Shown: piece by piece, positions 46,708 to 55,041 of the stretch
Layout: each line of letters starts with the position of its first letter
Position numbering within the stretch: position 1 is the first letter of the stretch
Source: an uncultured Flavobacteriales bacterium
Lineage (GTDB): Bacteria; Bacteroidota; Bacteroidia; Flavobacteriales_D; CAJJDF01
DNA length: 62,140 nucleotides
NCBI GenBank assembly: GCA_905182785.1
Contig: CAJJDF010000045.1
Span: 1 to 62,140, forward strand
Direction: 5' to 3'
Notes under the pieces: generated by a model
Told to the model about the DNA's origin: nothing
What the model saw: the letters and a program-made list of their open reading frames with translations, nothing else
Database searches by the model: none
Position numbers and translations under genes: made by a program

Positions 46708-47742
46708 TTACTTCACAATTCCTTGTAATTTCATTTGCTCCACCATATCTGTGATCGTTTTTTCAAATGGAATGTATTTCAATCCTAATTTCTCTTTACT
46801 CTTAGAGCTGTCCAATTTTAAATCATGTCCAATATTGTTTCTAACAAACTTTCTAGAAAAACCAGCAATTGGTCCAACTATCATCAACAACCACCTTGGA
46901 ACATAAGATGTTGGCACTTTGTAAGTATCTTCATATGTTGACTTAACAACATTAGCCATTTCAAGTATCCCCGCTACACTTTCGGCTAATATATGACGTC
47001 CTTTTGCTTCTGTTTCAAGCCCTAAAATATGAGCTTTTGCTACATCTCTTACATCTACAAATCCAAATTTCAAATCTGGTGCTCCTGACTTATACTTCCC
47101 TGTTAGTAATTCGGTCATTACTTTCAAACTTTCCGATTTAGAAGTTGTAGTCAATGATGGTCCCATCACAAAAGAGGGATTCATTACGACTAATTCCCAT
47201 TCGTTTTGTTTTTTGTTAATCTCCCAAGCTTTATTCTCTGCTGAAACTTTAGAAAAAGAATAAGGTTGATGGCTTAAAGAACTGGTTGTATTAAAGTGTT
47301 CTTCAGTAAAAATAGAAATATTTTGATTTTTCATATCAATGTTATCTCCATGAACAGAAGCTACACTAGAAGTTAACACTACTTTTTTTACTGTCCCTGA
47401 TTTATTTGCTGCTTCCAATACATTTTCTGTTCCTTTTACTGCAGGATCTACCAAATCTTTTTGAGCATCTTTTATTTTTAGGAAAAATGGCGAAGCAATG
47501 TGAGCAATCATGTCACTCCCTTTTGCTGGAGCATCAAAACTTCCTTTTTTCATTAAATCTGCTTCCCAAAGTTCTAAGGTTCCTTCACTTTTATCTGCTA
47601 TTTCTTGAAGAAAACTATATTTCTCTTTTTTAGATTTATCTCTTACTGTTAATCGAACAGTATTTCCTTTCTCTAATAATCCTTTTACTACCCAAGAACC
47701 AATAAAACCAGTTCCTCCTGTTACTAAAATTGTATTTTTCAT
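46708..47742 (-). CDS. NAD(P)-dependent epimerase/dehydratase family reductase
   Basis: An extended SDR of 344 residues. The N-terminus has the NAD(P)-binding GGTGFIGSW motif (residues 8-16) and the catalytic YSFSKVSAE (YxxxK) near residue 161. The overall pattern is like dihydroflavonol reductase-type aldehyde/ketone reductases of bacteria. Substrate is unknown. It follows the TetR gene with a 9-base gap, so the two are an operon; a TetR repressor next to a reductase often responds to the reductase substrate or product, which is an inference here. It ends before the repeated terminator. Confidence 0.86.
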   Translation of the reverse strand: MKNTILVTGGTGFIGSWVVKGLLEKGNTVRLTVRDKSKKEKYSFLQEIADKSEGTLELWEADLMKKGSFDAPAKGSDMIAHIASPFFLKIKDAQKDLVDPAVKGTENVLEAANKSGTVKKVVLTSSVASVHGDNIDMKNQNISIFTEEHFNTTSSLSHQPYSFSKVSAENKAWEINKKQNEWELVVMNPSFVMGPSLTTTSKSESLKVMTELLTGKYKSGAPDLKFGFVDVRDVAKAHILGLETEAKGRHILAESVAGILEMANVVKSTYEDTYKVPTSYVPRWLLMIVGPIAGFSRKFVRNNIGHDLKLDSSKSKEKLGLKYIPFEKTITDMVEQMKLQGIVK

Positions 47743-47751
47743 CTTCGCCTT

Positions 47752-48309
47752 TTATTTTTTTGCAATTGCTCTCCAAGAGTATTCAATCGCTTGTTTTAAT
47801 TTATTTTCTGTTATGTTATTTCTATTCACCTGTATATCTACTGTTGTAACAATACTATTGTATGTTAAACTCCCCATTAAATCCAGATCTATATCTACCA
47901 AGTATCCTTCGTCAATTCCTTTTTGATAAAATTCTATAATTGGCATTATGTATAATTCACATTGCTCCTTCACTTCTTTTGTAATAATGGGACAATGATC
48001 TATTTGTTGTAAAAACTTAAATTGTATGGGGTTCTTTACAAAGAAATGATAAACACCCAACCATGTATATTCAAATTCTTCCTTAAACCCTAATTTCTTC
48101 TCTCTACTATTTTCTAAAATATGAGAAAAGTTCTTTTTGATGTTTATGTAAATCTCATTTATAATTTCTTCCTTACTTTTAAAATGATGGTAAAATGTCC
48201 CGACAGCTATTCCTGCTTTTTTGGCTATTTGTGCCATTGGGCTTCCACTCACTCCTTCCTCAGCTATTAACTGAGTTGTAAATTCTAATATTTTCTCTCT
48301 TTTCGTCAT
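47752..48309 (-). CDS. TetR family transcriptional regulator
   Basis: A 185-residue repressor-type protein. The N-terminal helix-turn-helix is GVSGSPMAQIAKKAGIAVGT followed by FYHHFKSKEEI, a very typical TetR signature at residues 20-50. The rest is helical ligand-binding domain with no named family. It is the first gene of a two-gene operon with the reductase. A palindrome sits just before its ATG and overlaps the transcript start region, so autoregulation is likely. Confidence 0.93.
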   Translation of the reverse strand: MTKREKILEFTTQLIAEEGVSGSPMAQIAKKAGIAVGTFYHHFKSKEEIINEIYINIKKNFSHILENSREKKLGFKEEFEYTWLGVYHFFVKNPIQFKFLQQIDHCPIITKEVKEQCELYIMPIIEFYQKGIDEGYLVDIDLDLMGSLTYNSIVTTVDIQVNRNNITENKLKQAIEYSWRAIAKK

Positions 48310-48310
48310 G

Positions 48311-48328
48311 ACTGAATATTCATTCGGT
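48311..48328. promoter_or_regulatory. Candidate TetR operator
   Basis: ACTGAATATTCATTCGGT is an imperfect palindrome (6 of 7 arm positions pair, ACTGAAT against ATTCGGT, with ATTC between). It lies between the -7 box and the ATG of the TetR gene, so binding would block the TetR-reductase operon. Confidence 0.5.
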
Positions 48329-48331
48329 TTG

Positions 48332-48364
48332 CAAATATAGTCGTTTTTTTATTTTAAATGCAAA
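48332..48364 (-). promoter_or_regulatory. Promoter of the TetR-reductase operon
   Basis: On the minus strand TTTG (48361-48364) is followed after 21 bases by TATATTTG (48332-48339), a good Bacteroidota -33/-7 pair. The -7 box lies 22 bases before the ATG, with the candidate operator between. Confidence 0.6.
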
Positions 48365-48383
48365 TAAAAAACATAAATAAGAA

Positions 48384-48938
48384 CTAAATTAATTTATCTA
48401 CTTCCAATGATTTTGTGTATTCTCCATTAATAAACTCATAATACCTTCCTTCAAGTTTCTTTTTACCTATCAACACTTTATTGAAACTCCTAACATGTTT
48501 ATCCATAGAATACCTTTTATAATAAAAATGATCAATGCTAAAGTAGGGTCTTTTAGGATGTCTTTGAATTCCCAAAATTTCTGCATTATATTTTTCCATC
48601 ACCACAAATAATTCATAATTGTTACTCTCGCAATAGTCTTGAACTGCCCTAATAAAAAGGCATCCTGAGCCATAACAAAAATGAGCTCACAAATAAACCA
48701 TTGCTTTTATTGTTTTAGCCAAACAAGCTTTTAACTCAACCCCTTTTAAAGCATAAATAGTGTCGTTATAACTCAACTTACAGATGTCTTCATTATTAAA
48801 TTTAACTTTTAATTTATCAGCTTTGACATAATTCATATAGGTTGTAGCCACAGAATCTGGTGTTTTAATATGAATAAACATACAAGAACAGGTTGTAGTG
48901 AAGATTAACGAATACAGTAAAATGTAACTGTTTTTCAT
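48384..48938 (-). pseudogene. Thioredoxin-like lipoprotein gene interrupted by one in-frame TGA
   Basis: The minus strand is one frame of 185 codons broken only by TGA at 48687-48689. The N-terminal part has a probable lipoprotein signal (MKNSYILLYSLIFTTTCSC) and ends KAMVYL; the frame continues AHFCYGSGCLFIRAVQDYC and on to KSLEVDKLI and TAG. VYL-stop-AHFC fits a thioredoxin-fold strand such as VYFWATWC, so the TGA is at a Trp position (TGG to TGA). The C-terminal half has no plausible start near its beginning. It could be a recent nonsense mutation, a sequencing error or, much less likely, recoded TGA. Function unknown. Confidence 0.75.
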
Positions 48939-48970
48939 AGCACAAAAATTTAGAGAAATAAGATAAAAAA

Positions 48971-49000
48971 AAAGCCATTTACTTTCGTAAATGGCTTTTT
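48971..49000 (-). terminator. Terminator of pdhB (repeated hairpin)
   Basis: Same hairpin as at 46664-46691 (AAAGCCATTTAC / GTAAATGGCTTT around TTTC), 23 bases past the pdhB stop on the minus strand. Confidence 0.85.
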
Positions 49001-49022
49001 GATAAATATTAAAATCTAAAAT

Positions 49023-50003
49023 TTAGTTAATGTAAAGAACAGCTTTCACTGCATCAATAACTCTTTTAGGACTTGGCATTGCTTCTTCAATCAAAGTTGG
49101 TGAAAATGCAAATGGAGTATCTGCTTGAGTAACTCTCATTACTGGAGCATCTAAATAATCAAAACCATATCTCTGCACGTAATAAGCAATCTCAGAAGAT
49201 ATAGAAGCCATTGGCCAACTTTCTTCCAATATAACTAATCTATGTGTTTTCTTTACCGATTTCATTACTGTATCCCAATCCAAAGGACGGATAGATCTTA
49301 AATCGATTACTTCACAAGAAATTCCTTCTTTTGCTAATTCATCAGCAGCTATGTAAGCTTCTTTTATTATTTTCCCAAAAGAAACGATTGTTACATCCTC
49401 TCCTTTTCTTTTTACATCAGCAAGTCCAATAGGAATAATATATTCTCCTTCAGGAATCTCTCCTTTGTCTCCATACATTCTTTCCGATTCCATAATAAGA
49501 ACTGGATCGTTATCTCTTATTGCTGCCTTCAATAATCCTTTTGCATCATAAGGATTAGATGGGGTTACCACTTTCAATCCTGGAACGTGTGCATACATAG
49601 ATTCAAAACTTTGAGAGTGTGTTGCTCCTAATTGTCCTGCAGTTCCGTTTCCTCCTCTAAACACAATTGGCACATTGATTTGACCTCCACTCATTTGCAA
49701 CATTTTTGCTGCACTGTTTATGATTTGATCTGCTGCAAGAATTGCAAAGTTCCATGTCATAAACTCAACTATTGGTCTCAATCCATTCATTGCTGCACCT
49801 ACTGCAATTCCTGTAAATCCTAACTCAGCAATTGGTGTATCTATTACTCTTTCTGGACCAAACTCAGCCAACATTCCTTGACTTACTTTATACGCTCCGT
49901 TATATTCTGCAACTTCTTCTCCCATCAAAAAGACACTTTTGTCTCTTCTCATCTCCTCATTCATTGCTTCTCTTAACGCTTCCCTATATTGAACTGTTTT
50001 CAT
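49023..50003 (-). CDS. pdhB: Pyruvate dehydrogenase E1 component, beta subunit
   Basis: With E1 alpha, makes acetyl-CoA from pyruvate. The start is the ATG at 50003 (MKTVQYREALREAMNEEM); the frame is open 30 codons further, but that stretch contains the -7 region and is not coding. The 326-residue protein has FLMGEEVAEYNGAYKVS (residues 24-40), the beta-subunit pattern, and VIDLRSIRPLDWDTV and EESWP later on. pdhA is not adjacent, and the alpha-beta fused E1 at 30.3 kb is a separate, probably branched-chain, enzyme. Confidence 0.95.
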   Translation of the reverse strand: MKTVQYREALREAMNEEMRRDKSVFLMGEEVAEYNGAYKVSQGMLAEFGPERVIDTPIAELGFTGIAVGAAMNGLRPIVEFMTWNFAILAADQIINSAAKMLQMSGGQINVPIVFRGGNGTAGQLGATHSQSFESMYAHVPGLKVVTPSNPYDAKGLLKAAIRDNDPVLIMESERMYGDKGEIPEGEYIIPIGLADVKRKGEDVTIVSFGKIIKEAYIAADELAKEGISCEVIDLRSIRPLDWDTVMKSVKKTHRLVILEESWPMASISSEIAYYVQRYGFDYLDAPVMRVTQADTPFAFSPTLIEEAMPSPKRVIDAVKAVLYIN

Positions 50004-50035
50004 GTTTTCAGCTAGTATTATGTAATAATTGACTT

Positions 50036-50068
50036 CAAAGATAAGAATACTATTTTTTATTATACAAA
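50036..50068 (-). promoter_or_regulatory. Promoter of pdhB
   Basis: On the minus strand TTTG (50065-50068), a 21-base spacer and TATCTTTG (50036-50043) fit the Bacteroidota promoter. The -7 box lies 32 bases upstream of the ATG at 50003. Confidence 0.6.
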
Positions 50069-50100
50069 CTTCATTAAACTTTTTATTTGGCAAATATTAA

Positions 50101-51027
50101 TTACTCTTTTACAATCTTTGCAAATCTCATTTCGCCATTGGTTTCCAGAGAAACAATATAAACTCCAGAAGGCAATTTTGACAAATTTATATTTATTGAT
50201 TTGTCTTGATTTATTTTCTTTTCGAGGATTTTTCTTCCAGAAATACCGAATAATTTAATTAAACCATCAGTTTTATTTGTTTTAAAATCGACATTAATTA
50301 TATCAGAAAAAGGATTGGGATATACTTTAATTTCTTCTAAACTATTTTCTTCTATTATCAATTTCCTGTGTTTATCCAAAATAGAATAACAATCACAGGT
50401 ATCGCATAATTTATAAATGAAATCGCTTTCTTGTTGAATACATGTTAATTCACAAGAAGAAGTTCTGATTGGATTTATTGGATATCCCAAAAAACGGAAT
50501 TCTAGCCCTTCAATAAAATTACTTGAAACACCAAACTGTCCAGAATAATTATACCGCTTTCGATAATGAGAAATAGGATATCTTACAAGAAAAGAATCAA
50601 TAGAAGTTAAAACTGAAATTATAGGTGAAGAAGCATTAATATCTGGATAATGATTCATTGTATCGCCAACATTGATACTGAAATCAAACAACATCCTCTC
50701 AACACTATCATTATTAAGCATAAAAAAAACTTGTTTGGCAGAATCTCTTACCGCAAATAAATAAGTGTAATTGAAAGACAATGAAATCACATTATAATTT
50801 GTGTCAAGTTGATTATAATTATTGTAACATTTTACATAAGTTTTTCCTTTGATAATAGTATCTCCTGAATAAGTAAATTGTTCTACCCAATAAGTATAGG
50901 GCGGAGTAACATCTGTTGCAACACAACTTATATAAAAACTAGTACTATCAGTTCCTGTAGGATAATAAGTTTGGGAATTCCCATAAAAAAGGAATAAAAT
51001 AAAAATAAGGGAATAAAAATATTTCAT
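50101..51027 (-). CDS. Secreted protein with type IX secretion C-terminal sorting domain
   Basis: A 308-residue protein with a signal peptide (residues 1-18, MKYFYSLIFILFLFYGNS). The passenger (about residues 20-230) is rich in Thr, Ser, Asn, Tyr and has several Cys residues; no family recognised. From about residue 235 comes a T9SS tail: IKVYPNPFSDIINVDF, LFGISGRKIL and LPSGVYIVSLETNGEM. It should be exported to the cell surface. It is a single gene with a near-match -7 box (TATATTCG) upstream. Confidence 0.8.
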   Translation of the reverse strand: MKYFYSLIFILFLFYGNSQTYYPTGTDSTSFYISCVATDVTPPYTYWVEQFTYSGDTIIKGKTYVKCYNNYNQLDTNYNVISLSFNYTYLFAVRDSAKQVFFMLNNDSVERMLFDFSINVGDTMNHYPDINASSPIISVLTSIDSFLVRYPISHYRKRYNYSGQFGVSSNFIEGLEFRFLGYPINPIRTSSCELTCIQQESDFIYKLCDTCDCYSILDKHRKLIIEENSLEEIKVYPNPFSDIINVDFKTNKTDGLIKLFGISGRKILEKKINQDKSININLSKLPSGVYIVSLETNGEMRFAKIVKE

Positions 51028-51158
51028 AATAAAATGTTTATCATATTGTTATATACGAATATAATGAAAAAAATAGAAAAAAAAACAATCAAAATATAAA
51101 TTTGAGAAGTCTTGGTTTTATTATGCACGCATACCTTTATTTTTATTAAAATTATTCC

Positions 51159-51166
51159 TAAATTTG
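51159..51166 (+). promoter_or_regulatory. -7 box upstream of etfBA
   Basis: TAAATTTG matches TAnnTTTG, 30 bases upstream of the ATG at 51197. The longer reading frame starts inside this box, which supports the later start. Confidence 0.6.
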
Positions 51167-51196
51167 ATGATTACAAAATCAATTAAAAACAACCCT

Positions 51197-51937
51197 ATGA
51201 AAATACTAGTTTGTATTAGTAAATCACCAGATACAACATCAAAAATTAGTTTTACAGAGAACAATACTAAATTTGACGAAGCTGGAATTCAATATATCAT
51301 AAACCCTTATGACGAGTGGTATGCACTGGTAAGAGGAATAGAATTAAAAGAAGCAAATGGAGGTTCGGTTACTACAATTACTGTAGGAACTGCATCAGAC
51401 GATCCAACTATTAGAAAAGCACTAGCAATTGGAGCAGATAATGCTGTGAGAATAGATGCTGAAGCAAAAGATGCCTTTTTTGTTGCAAAACAAATTGCAG
51501 AATATGCAAAAGACAAAGCCTATGATTTAGTTCTTTTAGGAAAAGAAACAATTAGCTACAATGGAGCTCAAGTAGGTGGAATGGTTGCCGAATTATTGGA
51601 TTTACCTTATATTTCACTTGCCTCAAAATTAGAAATTAACGGAACTACAGCTTCTATTACTAGAGATGCAAAAGGAGGTGACGAATTAGTAGAGGCTAAT
51701 TTACCATTGACTATTAGTGCATCTAAGGGAATGGCTGAACAAAGAATTCCAAACATGAGAGGAATTATGGCTGCAAGGTCTAAGCCATTGACTGTTGTTG
51801 CACCCGCAGAGGTTGCAGAAACAATTTCTACAATCAACTACGAAATGCCACCAGAAAAATCGGGTTGTAAATACGTAGATGCAAACAACATGGAAGAGTT
51901 AGTCGATTTATTACACAATGAAGCAAAAGTTATATAA
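51197..51937 (+). CDS. etfB: Electron transfer flavoprotein, beta subunit
   Basis: Carries electrons from acyl-CoA and related dehydrogenases to the ETF-quinone route. The start at 51197 (MKILVCISKSPDTTSKISF) is the family one; 11 codons upstream carry the -7 box. The 246-residue protein has the adenine-binding VLLGKETISYNGAQVGGMVAE region and NMRGIMAARSKPL near the end, as in EtfB. The etfA gene follows with a 3-base gap, so the two are an operon. Confidence 0.95.
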   Translation: MKILVCISKSPDTTSKISFTENNTKFDEAGIQYIINPYDEWYALVRGIELKEANGGSVTTITVGTASDDPTIRKALAIGADNAVRIDAEAKDAFFVAKQIAEYAKDKAYDLVLLGKETISYNGAQVGGMVAELLDLPYISLASKLEINGTTASITRDAKGGDELVEANLPLTISASKGMAEQRIPNMRGIMAARSKPLTVVAPAEVAETISTINYEMPPEKSGCKYVDANNMEELVDLLHNEAKVI

Positions 51938-51940
51938 GTT

Positions 51941-52885
51941 ATGTCAGTATTAGTATATATAGATTCAAAAGATGGGATTGCTAAAAACGCCCAAGAAGCA
52001 GTATTTTACGGAAGTAAAATAGCTGCTAAAACTGGAGGAGACACAATAGTTGTTACTTCTGGAAATTTAGACAATGATGCATTGAGTGCATTAGGAAAAT
52101 ATGGAGCAAGTAAAGTTATTGCTCACAACTCAGTAGATTTGGACAGCCAACAACTAACAAAATTAGTTGCTGATGTTGCTAACGACAATGGAAGTAAAGT
52201 AGTTATTTTCTCTCAAGATTTAACAGGAAAAGCTGTTGCACCAAGAGTTGCAGTAAGACTTAATGCAGGAATCGTTTCTGGAGCAATTGCATTGCCATCG
52301 GATGATTTTGTTGTTAAAGTAAATGCATTTTCTGGGAAAGCTTTTAGTTTCGTGAAAATCAATTCGGAGGTAAAAGTAATTTCTGTTCTTCCAAATTCTC
52401 TTCAACCTGAAGAAGGAGCTGGAACGGCTGAAGTACAAAACGAAAGTTGTGATTTAGGAGCTTCTAAAGTTATTGTAAAAAGTAGAGTAGAACCAACAGG
52501 AGAAATTGATTTACCTGAGGCAGAATTAGTGGTTTCGGCAGGAAGAGGACTTAAGGGACCTGAAAACTGGGGGATGGTAGAAGATTTAGCGAAAGCACTA
52601 GGTGCTGCTACAGCTTGTTCCAGACCAGTTGCAGATTCTGATTGGAGACCTCATCACGAACACGTGGGACAAACTGGTGTTGCAATTAGACCAAATTTAT
52701 ACATTGCAGCCGGAATTTCTGGAGCTATCCAGCACCTTGCTGGTGTAAACGGAAGTAAAGTGATTGTAGTAATTAACACAGATCCAGAAGCACCTTTCTT
52801 TAAGGCTGCAGATTACGGTATTGTTGGGGATGCTTTTGAAGTATTACCAAAATTAACTGCTGCGATTAAAGCTGCTAATTTGTAA
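51941..52885 (+). CDS. etfA: Electron transfer flavoprotein, alpha subunit
   Basis: Binds the redox-active FAD of ETF. The C-terminal half has the FAD signature: SAGRGLKGPENW, then ACSRPVADSDWRPHHEHVGQ, QTGVAIRPNLYIAAGISGA and VVINTDPEAPFFKAADYG, all diagnostic of EtfA. The 314-residue length is normal. It is co-transcribed with etfB (3-base gap) and is followed by a terminator. Confidence 0.97.
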   Translation: MSVLVYIDSKDGIAKNAQEAVFYGSKIAAKTGGDTIVVTSGNLDNDALSALGKYGASKVIAHNSVDLDSQQLTKLVADVANDNGSKVVIFSQDLTGKAVAPRVAVRLNAGIVSGAIALPSDDFVVKVNAFSGKAFSFVKINSEVKVISVLPNSLQPEEGAGTAEVQNESCDLGASKVIVKSRVEPTGEIDLPEAELVVSAGRGLKGPENWGMVEDLAKALGAATACSRPVADSDWRPHHEHVGQTGVAIRPNLYIAAGISGAIQHLAGVNGSKVIVVINTDPEAPFFKAADYGIVGDAFEVLPKLTAAIKAANL

Positions 52886-52902
52886 TAATAAACAACTAAT
52901 TA

Positions 52903-52937
52903 TAAAGCACTCTCAAGAAATTGAGGGTGCTTTTTTT
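52903..52937. terminator. Terminator downstream of etfA
   Basis: AAAGCACTCTCAA and TTGAGGGTGCTTT pair around GAAA (one G-T pair), with a T-tract. It lies in a convergent gap, so it may also serve the PH-domain gene. Confidence 0.85.
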
Positions 52938-52952
52938 GTGTATAGAATGTTT

Positions 52953-54449
52953 TTATATCCAATTCTTTTTAGAATTACAGGCTTCTTCCAAGATCATTTG
53001 CATCAGTTCTATTGCATCTTCTTCGTAGAGACTTGGCATTTTTATTACTCCCGAAGCAGTCTGCAAATGAACCGAAGCCACTCCCCTCCTTTTCTGAATA
53101 AAGGACTGAACCAGCTTAATGTTTTGCATCTTGTAATAGTCCATAATACTAGTAACTGTAGCTACACTTCCTGCACCAACAATTAGTTTTTTATCCTCTA
53201 TGTCATAATACGCTTTTTTGTATTTTAATAAATTAATAACTATAGTAAAAGCGATTAATACAACAGTGATAAGTAGCTGAAATTTAAAAGGAAATGAAAC
53301 CAACCACATTAAAACATTCAATATAAATAGGGTGTAAAAAGAGTATAAAAATAACTTAAACAAATAGTAAGGCGCAGGTCTAAATTCCTTTTTTTCTTCT
53401 TCTGATTTATTACCAAAAAAAAAGGTTTTCAAAGAATTTAAGACCTCATTATTCACTCCCACAATTTCTATTCTTTTTTTTGCTTTAGTCTTCGCACTTC
53501 CTGCTTGGTTTACTTTCACACTCTGAATTCCCAAACTTTTCTTTAATGGGTTTGTGACGACAGTAATATATTGAATCTTATTCATCTTAAGCACATCATC
53601 TCTCTTCGTAAAAAACCCTTGACTCAATTGTATTCCGTCATTCAATACCGATACTTTTTGATCAAAATGTTTTAAAAATACACGAAAAAATGAGATAATA
53701 ATTGAAAGGAATACCACAAATGTTGACAATAAAAATATTAACTGCACACTGCCTCTCACCATACTTTCATTGTCTTGATAAAACTTTAATAATTTGGGTA
53801 ATAAATTATAATCCTTAAGCAAATCTTCGAATTGCCAAAACAAAGAACTGGTTATAGCAAAAATCCAAAAGAAACTCTTTACATGATTCTCCGACAGACT
53901 CACTTTAAGTAATTCTAGAAATGAAAGTTTGAATAATACTTTACTTTTTGGAACATTAGCTTCCTCCTCTTCTACTTCTGAAACAACAGTAACTCCTTGC
54001 TGTAACCTTGCTTTTAATGCTTCGGCTTTTTTTCTCGAAATAGCTTTTATAGAAACCTCTACCTCTTTGGCTCCAGCAGTTTGTATTTCTACTTGGGTTA
54101 CATTTATAATCTGATGAACTAAGTTTTGTTTAAAATTCACATTCTGAATTCTGTCAAATGGAATAGAAGATTTCTTTTTAAAGAAAACACCTTGATTCAA
54201 TATAAAATGATCGTTTTCTATTTTGAATTTAAAAAAGAAAAACTGCAACAGAGCCACAATTAAAATCACCACAGTTAGGGCAATAAAAGTGTACACAATT
54301 TTCTCGAATTGATGTTCTTTGTTACTCGTCAATACTAAAGGAATAAACACCAAGAAAAATTTCCCTGTTTTGTACAACAAAAAGAAATAATTAATAATAA
54401 TTCCTTTGGGAGACTGCCTGGCTAATTCCGAAAAATCTTCTTTATTCAT
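52953..54449 (-). CDS. Bacterial PH-domain membrane protein, YdbT-like
   Basis: A 498-residue inner-membrane protein with three bPH_2-type domains, each with a hydrophobic pair before it. The pattern SSIPFDRIQNVNFKQNLVHQ near residue 95 and the later KMNKIQYITVVTNPLKK and MDYYKMQNIKLVQSFIQ are the repeated PH-like cores of YdbT-type proteins. The function of these proteins is not well known; roles in membrane or lipid homeostasis have been proposed. It overlaps the smaller PH gene upstream by 8 bases, so the two are translationally coupled. Confidence 0.85.
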   Translation of the reverse strand: MNKEDFSELARQSPKGIIINYFFLLYKTGKFFLVFIPLVLTSNKEHQFEKIVYTFIALTVVILIVALLQFFFFKFKIENDHFILNQGVFFKKKSSIPFDRIQNVNFKQNLVHQIINVTQVEIQTAGAKEVEVSIKAISRKKAEALKARLQQGVTVVSEVEEEEANVPKSKVLFKLSFLELLKVSLSENHVKSFFWIFAITSSLFWQFEDLLKDYNLLPKLLKFYQDNESMVRGSVQLIFLLSTFVVFLSIIISFFRVFLKHFDQKVSVLNDGIQLSQGFFTKRDDVLKMNKIQYITVVTNPLKKSLGIQSVKVNQAGSAKTKAKKRIEIVGVNNEVLNSLKTFFFGNKSEEEKKEFRPAPYYLFKLFLYSFYTLFILNVLMWLVSFPFKFQLLITVVLIAFTIVINLLKYKKAYYDIEDKKLIVGAGSVATVTSIMDYYKMQNIKLVQSFIQKRRGVASVHLQTASGVIKMPSLYEEDAIELMQMILEEACNSKKNWI

Positions 54450-54918
54450 CTTTGATATAAGCTGTTATTAATTCTTTTATTTCTTGCGCTTTTTCTTTTT
54501 TCAATCCGCTAATTTTTAAATCTTTCCCACTATCTCCTGCCGTATAAATACTCAAAGTAGACAATTTAAAATACCGTTCAATAGGACCTTCGTCAATTTC
54601 AATGTGCTGAATCCTAGAAAACGGAATCATTGTCATTTGTCTCACTAGCAATCCTTTTTTATAACTCAAATAGGTTTCGTGAACTAAATATTTCTTTCGG
54701 TTAAAAATAGTTTTTGTCAATGAAATATAAAGAACCACGAATAAGAAAACTGCAATAATTGAGGCAAGAAAAACAAAGTCTGGAATTTCTTTTTCTTTAT
54801 TTATAAAATAAAAAACAAAAACTGCGGCCGCCAAGATTATAGAAAAAACAGTTCGTCTTACAAGCATCAGTTTAAAATATTTTTGATGCAAGGGCTTATA
54901 ATTAGGTGTATCTAACAT
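54442..54918 (-). CDS. Bacterial PH-domain membrane protein, YdbS-like
   Basis: A 158-residue protein with two membrane helices near residues 25-45 and 50-68, then one bPH_2 domain: YLSYKKGLLVRQMTMIPFSR followed by IQHIEIDEGPIERYFKLSTL and LSIYTAGDSG. This is the YdbS pattern, and the pair YdbS-YdbT is usually adjacent. The stop overlaps the start of the larger PH gene by 8 bases. It probably acts with its partner in the inner membrane. Confidence 0.87.
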   Translation of the reverse strand: MLDTPNYKPLHQKYFKLMLVRRTVFSIILAAAVFVFYFINKEKEIPDFVFLASIIAVFLFVVLYISLTKTIFNRKKYLVHETYLSYKKGLLVRQMTMIPFSRIQHIEIDEGPIERYFKLSTLSIYTAGDSGKDLKISGLKKEKAQEIKELITAYIKDE

Positions 54919-54952
54919 TTATTTTAGGATAAAACGTGAATGGGTTTTCGTT

Positions 54953-54960
54953 CAAATATA
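54953..54960 (-). promoter_or_regulatory. -7 box upstream of the PH-domain operon
   Basis: TATATTTG on the minus strand, 34 bases upstream of the ATG at 54918. Confidence 0.5.
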
Positions 54961-55041
54961 CCAAATAAAAAATGCTTTTGATATGGAAAAGGATTATTGT
55001 AACTTTACAAACTTTAATAAAGCAAAAAATTAAAGCCAAGC

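Noticed and set aside
48684-48692. TGA within the thioredoxin-like gene as selenocysteine
   Set aside because: The position fits Trp, not the active-site Cys; no stable hairpin of the bacterial SECIS type is evident just after the TGA, and no selenocysteine genes are in the window.
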